Shown here: positions 22,205 to 30,414 of the stretch, piece after piece | Numbering within the stretch: position 1 is the first letter of the stretch | How the letters are laid out: each line of letters opens with the position of its first letter | The notes under the pieces: generated by a model | Told to the model about the DNA's origin: nothing | Seen by the model: the letters and a program-made list of their open reading frames with translations, nothing else | The model's database searches: none | Program-made: the position numbers and the translations under genes | Assembly: GCA_900547435.1 (NCBI GenBank) | Contig: URGO01000014.1 | Location: 1 to 33,059, forward strand | Direction of reading: 5' to 3' | DNA length: 33,059 nucleotides | Origin: an uncultured Parabacteroides sp. | GTDB taxonomy: Bacteria; Bacteroidota; Bacteroidia; Bacteroidales; Tannerellaceae

Positions 22205-25200
22205 ATGAAACAACGATTACTTTTAAGCCTACTGATGCTATTTGTGTCGGTGGGGTTGATACAAGGAGCAGATATAAAAGTAACGTCGAATGGTAAGACT
22301 GCGGTTACGATTACCGTGAAAGGCGGGGTAGTAACCAGTAAGTTTGAAGCTAATGACGATGTTAAAGTAAATTCAGATAAGACCGTTGTAACTATCGCGA
22401 AAGATTATACTTCGAAAGTTTCTATTGAAACTCAAGCAGCTGTAACAGAAGTATCTTTTAGCGGAGAGATGGCTGATCTGGATATAAATGGTGGCTCTGC
22501 TCTTACTACGATAAACTTCGGGTCGAGTAAGGTTGGTACATTAAAGGTAACAGGTCAAAAGATTGCAGCTTTAAATTGTAACAATTTAGGTTTGACAAAG
22601 CTGATTCTTGATACAACAACTTACCCTTTGGCTCAATTGACGGAAATAGATGCTTCTGATAATGCTCTTAAAACCGGAGGAATTGAAAATCTTGCAGGAC
22701 TTGCTAAGTTGCAGGAGCTTGATTTGTCCGGGAATGAATATTCAGGAAACCTGGATCTTTCCAGTTTAAAGGCATTGACAAAATTAGATGTTTCTGATAA
22801 TGATTTGGAAGGAATCACTTTGCCTTCTGACGGCAAGTTGACGAGCGTTAATTTGGATGGTAACCAAATCAAGACAGCTACTATTCCTGATGGCTGTAAA
22901 GCAGATTGGGGAACGCAGACAATAAAGCTTCCTACAGCGTATATAGCTAAAGCCAATATAGGTGTTCAGGTTAATGAATTATTGGATGAAGCTGGAATTA
23001 CGAAGGTAACAGGCGCATCTATATCTGATGTGACTTGGCAGGTTTTGAAAGGTACAGAATATGTAGAAGACAATGAAGCGACAGCTCACGAATCCGGTTA
23101 CAAAGGCGAATATCACTTCTACAATAGTACAGATGGATATGTGAAGGGGAATTATCAATGTACATTTACTTATGACGGACGTAAGTATGCTGTGCAGAAT
23201 ATTGAAATTTGGCTTGCAGAATTTACGGGCATAAAAGTCGTGACGCCGACAAATGCTAAAGATATTAAAGTCTATGTGGATGGTACAGAGCAAAGTATTG
23301 ACAATATAACTTTAAAGCAAACTCAGAAGGTTAAGGTCGTGGTAACTCCGGAAGATGGTTATGACGAAGTAACTTATGCGGTAAAGGGATTGGTTGCAGC
23401 AGACGGTTCGGCTGCTCCTTACAAAGGGAAGAGCTTTGATTTCGTAGTTAAAGCGATGTATAATGAAGTTCCGGAATTGTCCGCTACAGTAGCAGCTGCC
23501 GGTCGGAAGGTAGTCTATGATGAAAAGAGCACAACTCAGGTGGGTGGTTCTTTCACCGTTGAGAAGATTTCTGGAAGTACTATATCTGAGCTGAAAACAG
23601 GAGAATCTGTTAATACCGGAGATCAGCTATTGATTACAGTTAAACCTAATACAGGTTATAAACCTCAATTAAAAGTTGCAGGTAAAGACTTAACAAGTGA
23701 ACTTTTACCTAATGGTGAAAATTATACGATTAAAGTAGACATAACCGAAGAAAAATATCCGGCAGGAAAAGAGGTACTGGTTGTCGTTGCATTCTCTAAT
23801 GAGGTAAAGGTTACGGCTACAATAAATGATCAGAGTATAAGCGAAGCTACTCAATACTTGGCTTATGGAGAAATTGCTATTGTTGAGGGATCGACAGAAC
23901 ATAAGTTGTCTAAGGATAATAAGTTTGTCACATTATCTTCTCCGAACACCAGTTATATTGCTTACTTTACGTTAGCGGAAGGTTATCGCTTGCAGGAAGA
24001 TGCAGTAATTATTAATGGAGGAAAACATTCAACCATCACTAAGGAGAAAACAGAAAAGGGTATAAAGTATAAAGTTATATTCTCTGTAGAATCTTCTGAT
24101 GTGACGATTTCTTTCAAAGTATCAGAATTGCAAAAAGTAACGATCAATCCTACTGTAGATAAAAAAGATTCAAATGGTGCTTATCAAGTCCAGGTTTATG
24201 ATGGAAAACAGAAGAGTGTGGCGTTTACCACAACTCCGCAATTGCCTAAAGAAGCTGTTGTTGTAAATTATAAAGAAGATGATGCTTCGGGTACAGATTT
24301 GGGTGAAAAAGCACCGATTAATGCGGGGACTTATTATGTAACGCTTGCCTTAAAAGATGAATATGCTTATACATACTCCGTAGAGGCAGAATACATTTAC
24401 TTGAAAATAGACCAAGCTCCGTTAGAGATAGAACTGCCAAATGTTACAGTGGGTGAAGATGGTCTGTACGATTTAACTGGAGGAAAAGCGACATTTAATG
24501 GTAAGGAGGTTGCCGGAACATGGAAGGTTGATGTGAATAAAAATAAACCTGAAGGAGAGAATGCCACGAAATCTCATTCTGTAGATGTTATCTTTACGCC
24601 GACTTCTGTTACGGATCAATCCAACTTTAAAGAGACTAAAGCAAAAGTTAATGTTAAGGTAGGGGATACGCCATTGGCTACTTATACCGTGGATACAGAA
24701 GGAACATTGCCTTCCGGATATTCTATTACATATTATAATGGAAGCCAAGAACTTTCAAAGACGGACCAATTGGCTGCTGATGCGACATTAACAATAGTTG
24801 TAACTTATCCGAAAGGAACGAAAGGCGTTACTTTGAAAGTTACAAGTACTCAGTTGACGCAGCCGGAGAAGGATGAGGATGCTTCTGTTGACGGGCGCGA
24901 TGTCTACACCTTTACATTAAGCGATCCGACTTATACGAAAGCTCAATTCAGTGTGTCTGCAGGTACCGGAAAGTCTTATAAGATTACATTTGAGAAAGAT
25001 TTGAATAACCCATACACGGGAAGCGAGCAATGGTATGACTTTGCAAAATGCATAACAGTCCTTGACGCAGATGGAAAACGTGTGGATTGGGCAACTATTG
25101 AAAGTATGAAGCCGGTAATTACTTATAAGTCGGGTACGACAGAGGTGTTCGGTCCGAAAGATGCCGGAAAATATACCGTATCTGTTACTATTCCATATGA

Positions 25201-26488
25201 TGCAACTTCCGGCTATGTAGAATGCAGTGCTACCGGAACGGATGTCTTTGAAATTGTTCCTGTTAAAGCAACGGTAACCAAATGGCCGGAGGCTTCGGTT
25301 ATTGCAAAGGGTATGCCATTGTCTTACTCGGATTTGACCAATGGTGTGGTAAGTATTGAAGGCAAATTCAGTTGGGAAGATGAAAGCATAGTTCCTGCTA
25401 CTTCCGGAGAACATAAATATAATGTAGTATTTACACCTTCGGAAGAATATGCGAAGAATTATACCAGTGTAACCTCTGAAAAGCCTATTTCGGTAGTTGT
25501 TTCTGATTTGCAGATTGTAGCGTACTCTCAACCGGCAGAAGCTACAATTGAGGTATCTAAGAATGGAACTGTAACGAAACCGGGGGCTCCTATCGTCAAC
25601 GGCGATAAACTGGCTATCACCGTTACACCGAAGACAGATTGGGAGGTAACATCTATCACGGTAAATGGTCTGTCTTGTAGCTTTACGCAAAGCAATGGCA
25701 AGTATGTGGCTTCTTATACAGTAGGAGAAGTGTCAGCTGCAATCGAAGCCACTTTCAAGGCTAAGAGCACAGAGGTAACTGACCCCAACAGCCAGTACAA
25801 AGTGACTGTTACGGAATCGGTACGTGGTGCGATTATCAGCAAACCGGGCGATAATGTGGTTAAATTAGGTTCAGACTTCGACTTTACAGTATCTACGTTG
25901 GCTGCTGATGCCAGCAAGGTTGTTGTTAAGGTGGATGGTACGACTTTGAAGCCGACCAATGGCAAGTATGTTATTCAGGATGTGAAGAAGAATACGACCG
26001 TTACCGTATCGTTGCCTAATCCGACTCCGTTGAAGGTGGAAGTACAGAAAGACTATCTGAACGCGAACAAATACCATATCGGTCAGGTGGAGATTATTGA
26101 CGGCGAGGCTACAAGCTATTATTATGGCGATGTGATTACCGTCATGGCTGATCCTGAGGATGGTGTGAAATTCGTTAAGTGGTCAGACGGCAGCACCGAT
26201 AAAATTCATGAAATCACGCTGAAAGCTGATACGAAAGTAGTGGCAACCTTCAGCGGTGTTCCGACCGGTATCGAAGATATCGAATCGGCTGCCATCTATA
26301 CCGGCAAAGGCTTTATCCTGGTAAAGAATGTAGCGAACGCAAAGGCAACAGTAGTGAGCATCAGCGGCCGCTTGCAGGCACAGGAAACCGTGAGCGGAGA
26401 CACGCGCATTGATGTACCCCAGGGCATCTATGTAGTCGTATTGGAAAGCGGTTCGGATGTGAAACGTGTGAAAGTAATCGTTAAGTGA
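22205..26488 (+). CDS. Large T9SS-exported surface protein with LRR, MBG/Ig-like and InlB-type repeats (1427 aa)
   Basis: A signal peptide (MKQRLLLSLLMLFVSVGLIQ, then GAD) is followed by a short leucine-rich repeat region (about residues 105-230: LQELDLSGNEYSGNLDLSSL, KLDVSDNDLEG). Many beta-sandwich segments of the MBG/Ig-like kind follow in the centre (YDGKQKSVAF, INAGTYYVTLALKD, KDAGKYTVSVTIPYD). Near residues 1290-1350 is a divergent InlB B-repeat (YYYGDVITVMADPEDGVKFV, KWSDGSTDK). The last ~75 residues (GIEDIE...VVSISGRLQAQ...VPQGIYVVVLESG...VKVIVK) form a type A T9SS sorting domain. A cell-surface adhesin or matrix protein is the best inference; no enzymatic motif is seen. The 3' end is more GC-rich and codon-optimised than the rest. 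It may be expressed by readthrough of the upstream terminator. Confidence 0.85.
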   Translation: MKQRLLLSLLMLFVSVGLIQGADIKVTSNGKTAVTITVKGGVVTSKFEANDDVKVNSDKTVVTIAKDYTSKVSIETQAAVTEVSFSGEMADLDINGGSALTTINFGSSKVGTLKVTGQKIAALNCNNLGLTKLILDTTTYPLAQLTEIDASDNALKTGGIENLAGLAKLQELDLSGNEYSGNLDLSSLKALTKLDVSDNDLEGITLPSDGKLTSVNLDGNQIKTATIPDGCKADWGTQTIKLPTAYIAKANIGVQVNELLDEAGITKVTGASISDVTWQVLKGTEYVEDNEATAHESGYKGEYHFYNSTDGYVKGNYQCTFTYDGRKYAVQNIEIWLAEFTGIKVVTPTNAKDIKVYVDGTEQSIDNITLKQTQKVKVVVTPEDGYDEVTYAVKGLVAADGSAAPYKGKSFDFVVKAMYNEVPELSATVAAAGRKVVYDEKSTTQVGGSFTVEKISGSTISELKTGESVNTGDQLLITVKPNTGYKPQLKVAGKDLTSELLPNGENYTIKVDITEEKYPAGKEVLVVVAFSNEVKVTATINDQSISEATQYLAYGEIAIVEGSTEHKLSKDNKFVTLSSPNTSYIAYFTLAEGYRLQEDAVIINGGKHSTITKEKTEKGIKYKVIFSVESSDVTISFKVSELQKVTINPTVDKKDSNGAYQVQVYDGKQKSVAFTTTPQLPKEAVVVNYKEDDASGTDLGEKAPINAGTYYVTLALKDEYAYTYSVEAEYIYLKIDQAPLEIELPNVTVGEDGLYDLTGGKATFNGKEVAGTWKVDVNKNKPEGENATKSHSVDVIFTPTSVTDQSNFKETKAKVNVKVGDTPLATYTVDTEGTLPSGYSITYYNGSQELSKTDQLAADATLTIVVTYPKGTKGVTLKVTSTQLTQPEKDEDASVDGRDVYTFTLSDPTYTKAQFSVSAGTGKSYKITFEKDLNNPYTGSEQWYDFAKCITVLDADGKRVDWATIESMKPVITYKSGTTEVFGPKDAGKYTVSVTIPYDATSGYVECSATGTDVFEIVPVKATVTKWPEASVIAKGMPLSYSDLTNGVVSIEGKFSWEDESIVPATSGEHKYNVVFTPSEEYAKNYTSVTSEKPISVVVSDLQIVAYSQPAEATIEVSKNGTVTKPGAPIVNGDKLAITVTPKTDWEVTSITVNGLSCSFTQSNGKYVASYTVGEVSAAIEATFKAKSTEVTDPNSQYKVTVTESVRGAIISKPGDNVVKLGSDFDFTVSTLAADASKVVVKVDGTTLKPTNGKYVIQDVKKNTTVTVSLPNPTPLKVEVQKDYLNANKYHIGQVEIIDGEATSYYYGDVITVMADPEDGVKFVKWSDGSTDKIHEITLKADTKVVATFSGVPTGIEDIESAAIYTGKGFILVKNVANAKATVVSISGRLQAQETVSGDTRIDVPQGIYVVVLESGSDVKRVKVIVK

Positions 26489-26537
26489 TTGATAGATTGA
26501 CTTCCTTGTAAAGGAAGTATAATCAGTCGATTTTAGG

Positions 26538-26577
26538 AGCCAGGTTCCCTCAAAAAGGAGCCTGGCTTCTTTTTTTC
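26538..26577 (+). terminator. Intrinsic terminator of the LRR/MBG surface gene
   Basis: AGCCAGGTTCC (26538-26548) pairs with GGAGCCTGGCT (26557-26567), 11 bp with one mismatch and an 8-base loop, followed by TCTTTTTTT. It ends the surface region. The rest of 26578-26807 contains only the efp promoter and short ATGGCGG repeats. Confidence 0.9.
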
Positions 26578-26723
26578 TGATAGGGCTGAAAACATCCCTT
26601 GTTTTTCCGGAGCAATTGCTATTTCGGAGGGAAGGATAGGGAGGAGATAAAGGAATGGCGGATAATGGCGGCAATGGATAGGCTTAAAACCCTACATAAA
26701 GTTGGATTTTTTTCTACCGCTTA

Positions 26724-26754
26724 TTTGCACATTGAATGGAAAGTCGTAATTTTG
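26724..26754 (+). promoter_or_regulatory. efp promoter
   Basis: TTTG (26724-26727), exactly 19 bases, TAATTTTG (26747-26754): a perfect Bacteroidetes vegetative promoter 53 bases before the efp start. It is a useful internal standard for the identical architecture of the invertible promoter. Confidence 0.9.
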
Positions 26755-26807
26755 CAGCGAGAAAAGCATTTCTAAGGTAGCGATAAATAACTAATAAAGC
26801 GAATAAT

Positions 26808-27371
26808 ATGATCAATTCACAAGACATTAAGAAGGGTACTTGTATCCGCTTAGACGGTAAACTTTATTTTTGTATAGATTTCTTGCATGTAAAGCCGGGT
26901 AAAGGAAACACTATCATGCGTACTACGTTGAAGGATGTAGTAAAAGGATATGTAATTGAACGCCGCTTCAATATCGGTGAGAAGTTGGAAGATGTACGTG
27001 TGGAACGTCGTCCGTATCAATATACCTATCAGGAAGGAGAACACTATCACTTCATGAATCAGGAGACTTTTGATGATATCATCATTGATAAGAGTTTGAT
27101 TAACGGTGTGGACTTTATGAAGGAAGGACAGATAGTGGATGTTGTTTCTGACGCTTCTACAGAGACTGTGTTGTATGCCGATATGCCGGTAAAAGTTCAG
27201 TTGCAGGTGACTTATACTGAGCCGGGTGTTAAAGGAGATACAGCAACTAACACGTTGAAGCCGGCAACTGTTGAAACCGGTGCCGAAGTACGCGTTCCGT
27301 TGTTTATCAATGAAGGCGAAATTATCGAAATCAATACCCAGGAAGGTACGTATGTAGGAAGGGTAAGATAA
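26808..27371 (+). CDS. efp: Translation elongation factor P
   Basis: The 187-residue protein has the three-barrel EF-P layout: an N-terminal KOW-like domain with the loop HVKPGKGNT (Lys32 at the position that is modified in other species), a middle OB domain (ERRPYQYTYQEGEHYHFMNQ) and the C-terminal OB domain (ATVETGAEVRVPLFINEGE). EF-P binds between the ribosomal P and E sites and relieves stalling at polyproline stretches. No lysine-modifying genes are in the window. It is preceded by a perfect promoter and followed 8 bases after the stop by a strong terminator. Confidence 0.97.
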   Translation: MINSQDIKKGTCIRLDGKLYFCIDFLHVKPGKGNTIMRTTLKDVVKGYVIERRFNIGEKLEDVRVERRPYQYTYQEGEHYHFMNQETFDDIIIDKSLINGVDFMKEGQIVDVVSDASTETVLYADMPVKVQLQVTYTEPGVKGDTATNTLKPATVETGAEVRVPLFINEGEIIEINTQEGTYVGRVR

Positions 27372-27379
27372 TATTGGAT

Positions 27380-27418
27380 AAGTTGACAAGGGAATAAAGG
27401 TACTTTCCTTGTCAACTT
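27380..27418 (+). terminator. Intrinsic terminator of efp
   Basis: AAGTTGACAAGGGAA (27380-27394) pairs with TTTCCTTGTCAACTT (27404-27418), 15 bp with one G:T, a 9-base loop, then GTTTTCTT. radC starts 38 bases later without an obvious promoter of its own. Confidence 0.85.
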
Positions 27419-27456
27419 GTTTTCTTGTGAACTCGTTTACTAAAAAACTCTTAGCT

Positions 27457-28146
27457 ATGAAACTCTCCATCAAAGAATGGGCGGAAGATGACCGTCCTCG
27501 TGAAAAAGTACTTCAGAAAGGTGTTTCCGCTTTAAGTAATGCAGAACTTTTAGCCATATTAATCAGCTCCGGGAATAATGAGGAATCAGCTATTCAGTTA
27601 TCTCAGCGTATATTAAATTCCGTAAATAATAATCTGTATGGGTTAGGCAGACTTTCGTTAAAAGATCTGGTCACAAACTTCAAGGGTATCGGTGTGGCTA
27701 AAGGGGTAACCATATTAGCCGCATTGGAATTGGGGAAGCGGCGTGCGGCAACCGATCCGCTTGTCCGTGATGTGGTTCGTTCGAGCAAAGATGTGTATGA
27801 TGCGTTGTATCCTATTCTTTCCGATTTGCCGCACGAAGAACTGTGGGCGTTATTTCTAAATCGTTCAAATCGGGTTATCGACAAGCAAAAGCTCAGCCAG
27901 GGGGGAATATCCGAGACCACTTTCGATATGAAGATTCTGCTCAAGTTCGCGGTGAACGCTTTGGCATCGGGTATCGTATTGTGTCATAATCATCCTTCCG
28001 GGAATCTGCGGCCGAGCCAGGCTGACGACCAGCTGACCCGGCGCGTGTCTCAAGCGGTAAAGCTGTTGGATATCCAGCTTTTTGACCATCTGATTATCGC
28101 TGAGAACCGTTATTACAGTTATTCCGACGAAGGGAAACTACCTTGA
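27457..28146 (+). CDS. radC: RadC-family JAB/MPN domain protein
   Basis: I chose the ATG at 27457 (229 aa) because MKLSIKEWAEDDRPREKVLQ is the normal RadC N-terminus. The 16 residues ahead of it would be encoded by the terminator region. Residues 1-95 form the UPF0758 helical part with a helix-hairpin-helix (FKGIGVAKGVTILAALELGK). The C-terminal MPN/JAB domain has the metal motif HNHPSGNLRPSQADD (177-191). The family was named after a supposed role in DNA repair that was later doubted; a metallopeptidase- or nuclease-like role remains open. The last 53 bases overlap the convergent EamA gene. Confidence 0.93.
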   Translation: MKLSIKEWAEDDRPREKVLQKGVSALSNAELLAILISSGNNEESAIQLSQRILNSVNNNLYGLGRLSLKDLVTNFKGIGVAKGVTILAALELGKRRAATDPLVRDVVRSSKDVYDALYPILSDLPHEELWALFLNRSNRVIDKQKLSQGGISETTFDMKILLKFAVNALASGIVLCHNHPSGNLRPSQADDQLTRRVSQAVKLLDIQLFDHLIIAENRYYSYSDEGKLP

Positions 28147-29077
28147 GCGAACGCAGCTTGCGTGGCAATTTGGGGAAAAGTTTGCGGAAACGTACCAGAT
28201 GCTGGCTGATGTTTCCTCCGGCAATGACCAAGGTTACGGCAAGCAAGATGAGGAAAATACCATAACAAAGGCGAGGTGTCAAGGCTTCGCCAAATACCAA
28301 TACACCGAAGAATACAGCCGTAAGAGGCTCCAATGCTCCCAGAATAGCCGTCGGCGTAGAGCCGATATATTGAATAGCTTGCGTGGTGCAAAGGAATGAC
28401 AAGGCTGTAGGTAGGGCAGCTAACGCCAATATGTTCCCCCACAGATACCATTGGTCTGGAATCAGCAATGCTCTTCCAAAGTCCAGACGGACAAAGAATA
28501 GGCTCAATCCGAACAGCAGGATATAAAATGTCATCGTAACGGTCGGAATATCTTTCAAGACAGAACGGTTCGCTCCTACGATGTAGATGGCGTATGTCAA
28601 GGCCGAGGTCATGGCCAACCCTACGCCTACAAGACTAAGCGTCTCGTCTCCGTCGCCATGATAGAGCTGTGTGATGCCGTAAATAGCCAAGACGAGGCAA
28701 CAGATGGTGGCTTTTGTCAGTTTCTCCTTAAAGAATAAAGCCATGATCACGGCAACCATAATCGGATAGACAAATAGAATGGTTGAAGCGATTCCCGCAT
28801 CCATATAGTTATAGGAGAGGAACAGGGTCAGGGAAGATAACGCCATCATTAATCCCATGACAATTAAAGGCAGGATTTCATTCTTTTTCAGCTTAAAGCT
28901 CCTGCCACGGGCTCTAATCATAAGTGCCATAATCGGAATGGCACATAAATAACGGAAAAACAAAACCGAGTCCGGATTCATACCGGCTTTGTAAAGCGGA
29001 AGCGCGAATAGGGGATTCATGCCGTATGTCGTTGCGGCGATAGCTCCCAGCGCATACCCTTTTGCTTTCAAGTTCAT
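28094..29077 (-). CDS. EamA/DMT-superfamily transporter (10 TM, 327 aa)
   Basis: The protein shows ten hydrophobic helices in two EamA repeats, for example SSLTLFLSYNYMDAGIASTI in the first and LSFLCTTQAIQYIGSTPTAI in the second, each ending with the characteristic (L/F)EPL-type region (ALEPLTAVFFGVLVFGEALT). It is an inner-membrane drug/metabolite exporter whose substrate cannot be predicted. After the last helix comes a strongly basic tail (LVRFRKLFPKLPRKLRSLKV and beyond) largely encoded antisense to the end of radC. It is the third gene of an operon with the MIP18 protein and lpxH, starting 15 bp after lpxH. Confidence 0.9.
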   Translation of the reverse strand: MNLKAKGYALGAIAATTYGMNPLFALPLYKAGMNPDSVLFFRYLCAIPIMALMIRARGRSFKLKKNEILPLIVMGLMMALSSLTLFLSYNYMDAGIASTILFVYPIMVAVIMALFFKEKLTKATICCLVLAIYGITQLYHGDGDETLSLVGVGLAMTSALTYAIYIVGANRSVLKDIPTVTMTFYILLFGLSLFFVRLDFGRALLIPDQWYLWGNILALAALPTALSFLCTTQAIQYIGSTPTAILGALEPLTAVFFGVLVFGEALTPRLCYGIFLILLAVTLVIAGGNISQHLVRFRKLFPKLPRKLRSLKVVSLRRNNCNNGSQR

Positions 29078-29092
29078 AGTCGATAACCTAAT

Positions 29093-29860
29093 TTATTCTA
29101 CTTCAAATTGTTCCAAATAAAGAGCGTTTCCATCCCAAACAATATACGAGAAATGCTGCATCCAATCGCCGGCTATCAATAACCGGCTATTGCGGCTCAG
29201 CATCAAGTCGAGCATAATGTGCCGATGCCCGAAAATGAAGAAATTGATATCCGGATGCGTTTGCAAATAGGTCTTGGCGAATTGCACCAGGTATTCCGAA
29301 CTTTCGCCCTGATAGGTTACTTCTTCTTGCTTTTGTAATCCTTTCTTCCTGCTGCTCAAAGACCAGCCTAACGCAAAACCAAATGTCCAGCGCGGATGTA
29401 TCGCGCTATATAATATCTGGCAAAAACGGTTCCGGAAGATATGCCGTATCAGGCGGAAAGCCTTGCTCCGGTAGTCCACTTCATCGCCATGCGCCAGAAA
29501 GAAACGTTTACCCAGCAAGTCGATGGTGAGAGGCTCCCGGTGAATCACCGCCCCGATTTCTTCCGGCAGGTAGTCGAACATCCAGACATCGTGGTTCCCG
29601 ATGAAGATATGAATTTTCACGCCGTTGTCCGATAGCTCGGCCAGCTTCCCTAAGAAACGGGTGAAACCTTTCGGAACAACATACTTGTATTCATACCAAT
29701 AATCGAACATGTCGCCTAAAAACCAGACCTCCATCGCATCCTCTTTGATACTGTCCAGCCAGCGGACAAGCCGCTTTTCAACAGCTCTTGCGTCCTGGTG
29801 GAAGCGTGCCCCCAGGTGAGCGTCTGAAGCGAAATATATTTTCGTGCGCGTATGGCTCAT
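29093..29860 (-). CDS. lpxH: UDP-2,3-diacylglucosamine diphosphatase (LpxH-type)
   Basis: The 255-residue protein has the calcineurin-like metallophosphoesterase motifs in order: SDAHLG (Asp13, His15), GDMFDYW (Asp50, Asp53), GNHD (Asn89, His90), LAHGDEVD and FGHRH. The YWYEYKYVVPKG insert and ~250 residues fit the LpxH family, which cleaves UDP-2,3-diacylglucosamine to lipid X and UMP at the inner membrane in lipid A synthesis. The N-terminus MSHTRTKIYFASDAHLG supports the start, which is 3 bases after the upstream stop. Operon order is MIP18 protein, lpxH, EamA. Confidence 0.9.
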   Translation of the reverse strand: MSHTRTKIYFASDAHLGARFHQDARAVEKRLVRWLDSIKEDAMEVWFLGDMFDYWYEYKYVVPKGFTRFLGKLAELSDNGVKIHIFIGNHDVWMFDYLPEEIGAVIHREPLTIDLLGKRFFLAHGDEVDYRSKAFRLIRHIFRNRFCQILYSAIHPRWTFGFALGWSLSSRKKGLQKQEEVTYQGESSEYLVQFAKTYLQTHPDINFFIFGHRHIMLDLMLSRNSRLLIAGDWMQHFSYIVWDGNALYLEQFEVE

Positions 29861-29863
29861 ATG

Positions 29864-30181
29864 TTACAGGAATCCTAATTCCAATTTTGCTTCTTCCGAC
29901 ATCATGTCTTTATCCCATTCCGGCTCGAACACCAAGTTGACTTCCACATTTTTTACCCCCTCTATTGATGCTACTTTCATGCGGATATCTTCCAATAGGA
30001 AATCGGCCGCCGGACAATTGGGAGCCGTCAGCGTCATATCAATTTGCACATTCTTCTCATCGTCCACGTCAATCTTGTAGATCAGCCCCAAGTCATATAC
30101 GTTTACCGGAATCTCCGGGTCATATACCGTCTTTAACATGGCGACGATAGCTTCTTCTGTTTGGAGAAATTCGTTCTTCAT
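29864..30181 (-). CDS. MIP18/DUF59 family iron-sulfur assembly factor (SufT-like), 105 aa
   Basis: The short protein has the signature DPEIPVNVYDLGLIY and the conserved Cys motif LTAPNCP of the MIP18 (DUF59) family, followed by VKNVEVNLVFEPEW. Family members (SufT, PaaD, eukaryotic CIA2) help mature Fe-S proteins in the cytoplasm. No suf genes are adjacent; here it leads an operon with lpxH and an EamA transporter, a functionally mixed unit. The length is normal for stand-alone bacterial members. Confidence 0.88.
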   Translation of the reverse strand: MKNEFLQTEEAIVAMLKTVYDPEIPVNVYDLGLIYKIDVDDEKNVQIDMTLTAPNCPAADFLLEDIRMKVASIEGVKNVEVNLVFEPEWDKDMMSEEAKLELGFL

Positions 30182-30212
30182 TCTATGTAACCAGTTCTTT
30201 TGATATTTCGTG

Positions 30213-30220
30213 CAAAGGTA
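30213..30220 (-). promoter_or_regulatory. -7 box of the MIP18-lpxH-eamA operon
   Basis: TACCTTTG on the minus strand matches TAnnTTTG, 31 bases before the start codon. No clear -33 TTTG is seen at the right distance. The divergent esterase gene has a weaker candidate, TATCTTTA, at 30373-30380. Confidence 0.55.
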
Positions 30221-30414
30221 ATCAAAATTGGGATAAGTATTCAGCCCTTTGTTTTTGAGTTTATAAGATTTGTGACAAATTCTGGATTCAGGATAGTCAT
30301 TGTATTTCTTCAGAAATCAGAATTGAAACATATAAAATCATTTTTTAGAATGGAAATAAATTTAAAAATGTGTATCTTTAACCTCCAATATGTTTAACCT
30401 CAAATTAAAGACAC

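Noticed and set aside
24917..25690. Long minus-strand frame (257 codons) opposite the LRR/MBG surface gene
   Set aside because: Arg/Cys/Tyr-rich shadow of the repetitive plus-strand gene, which has signal peptide, domains and sorting tail.
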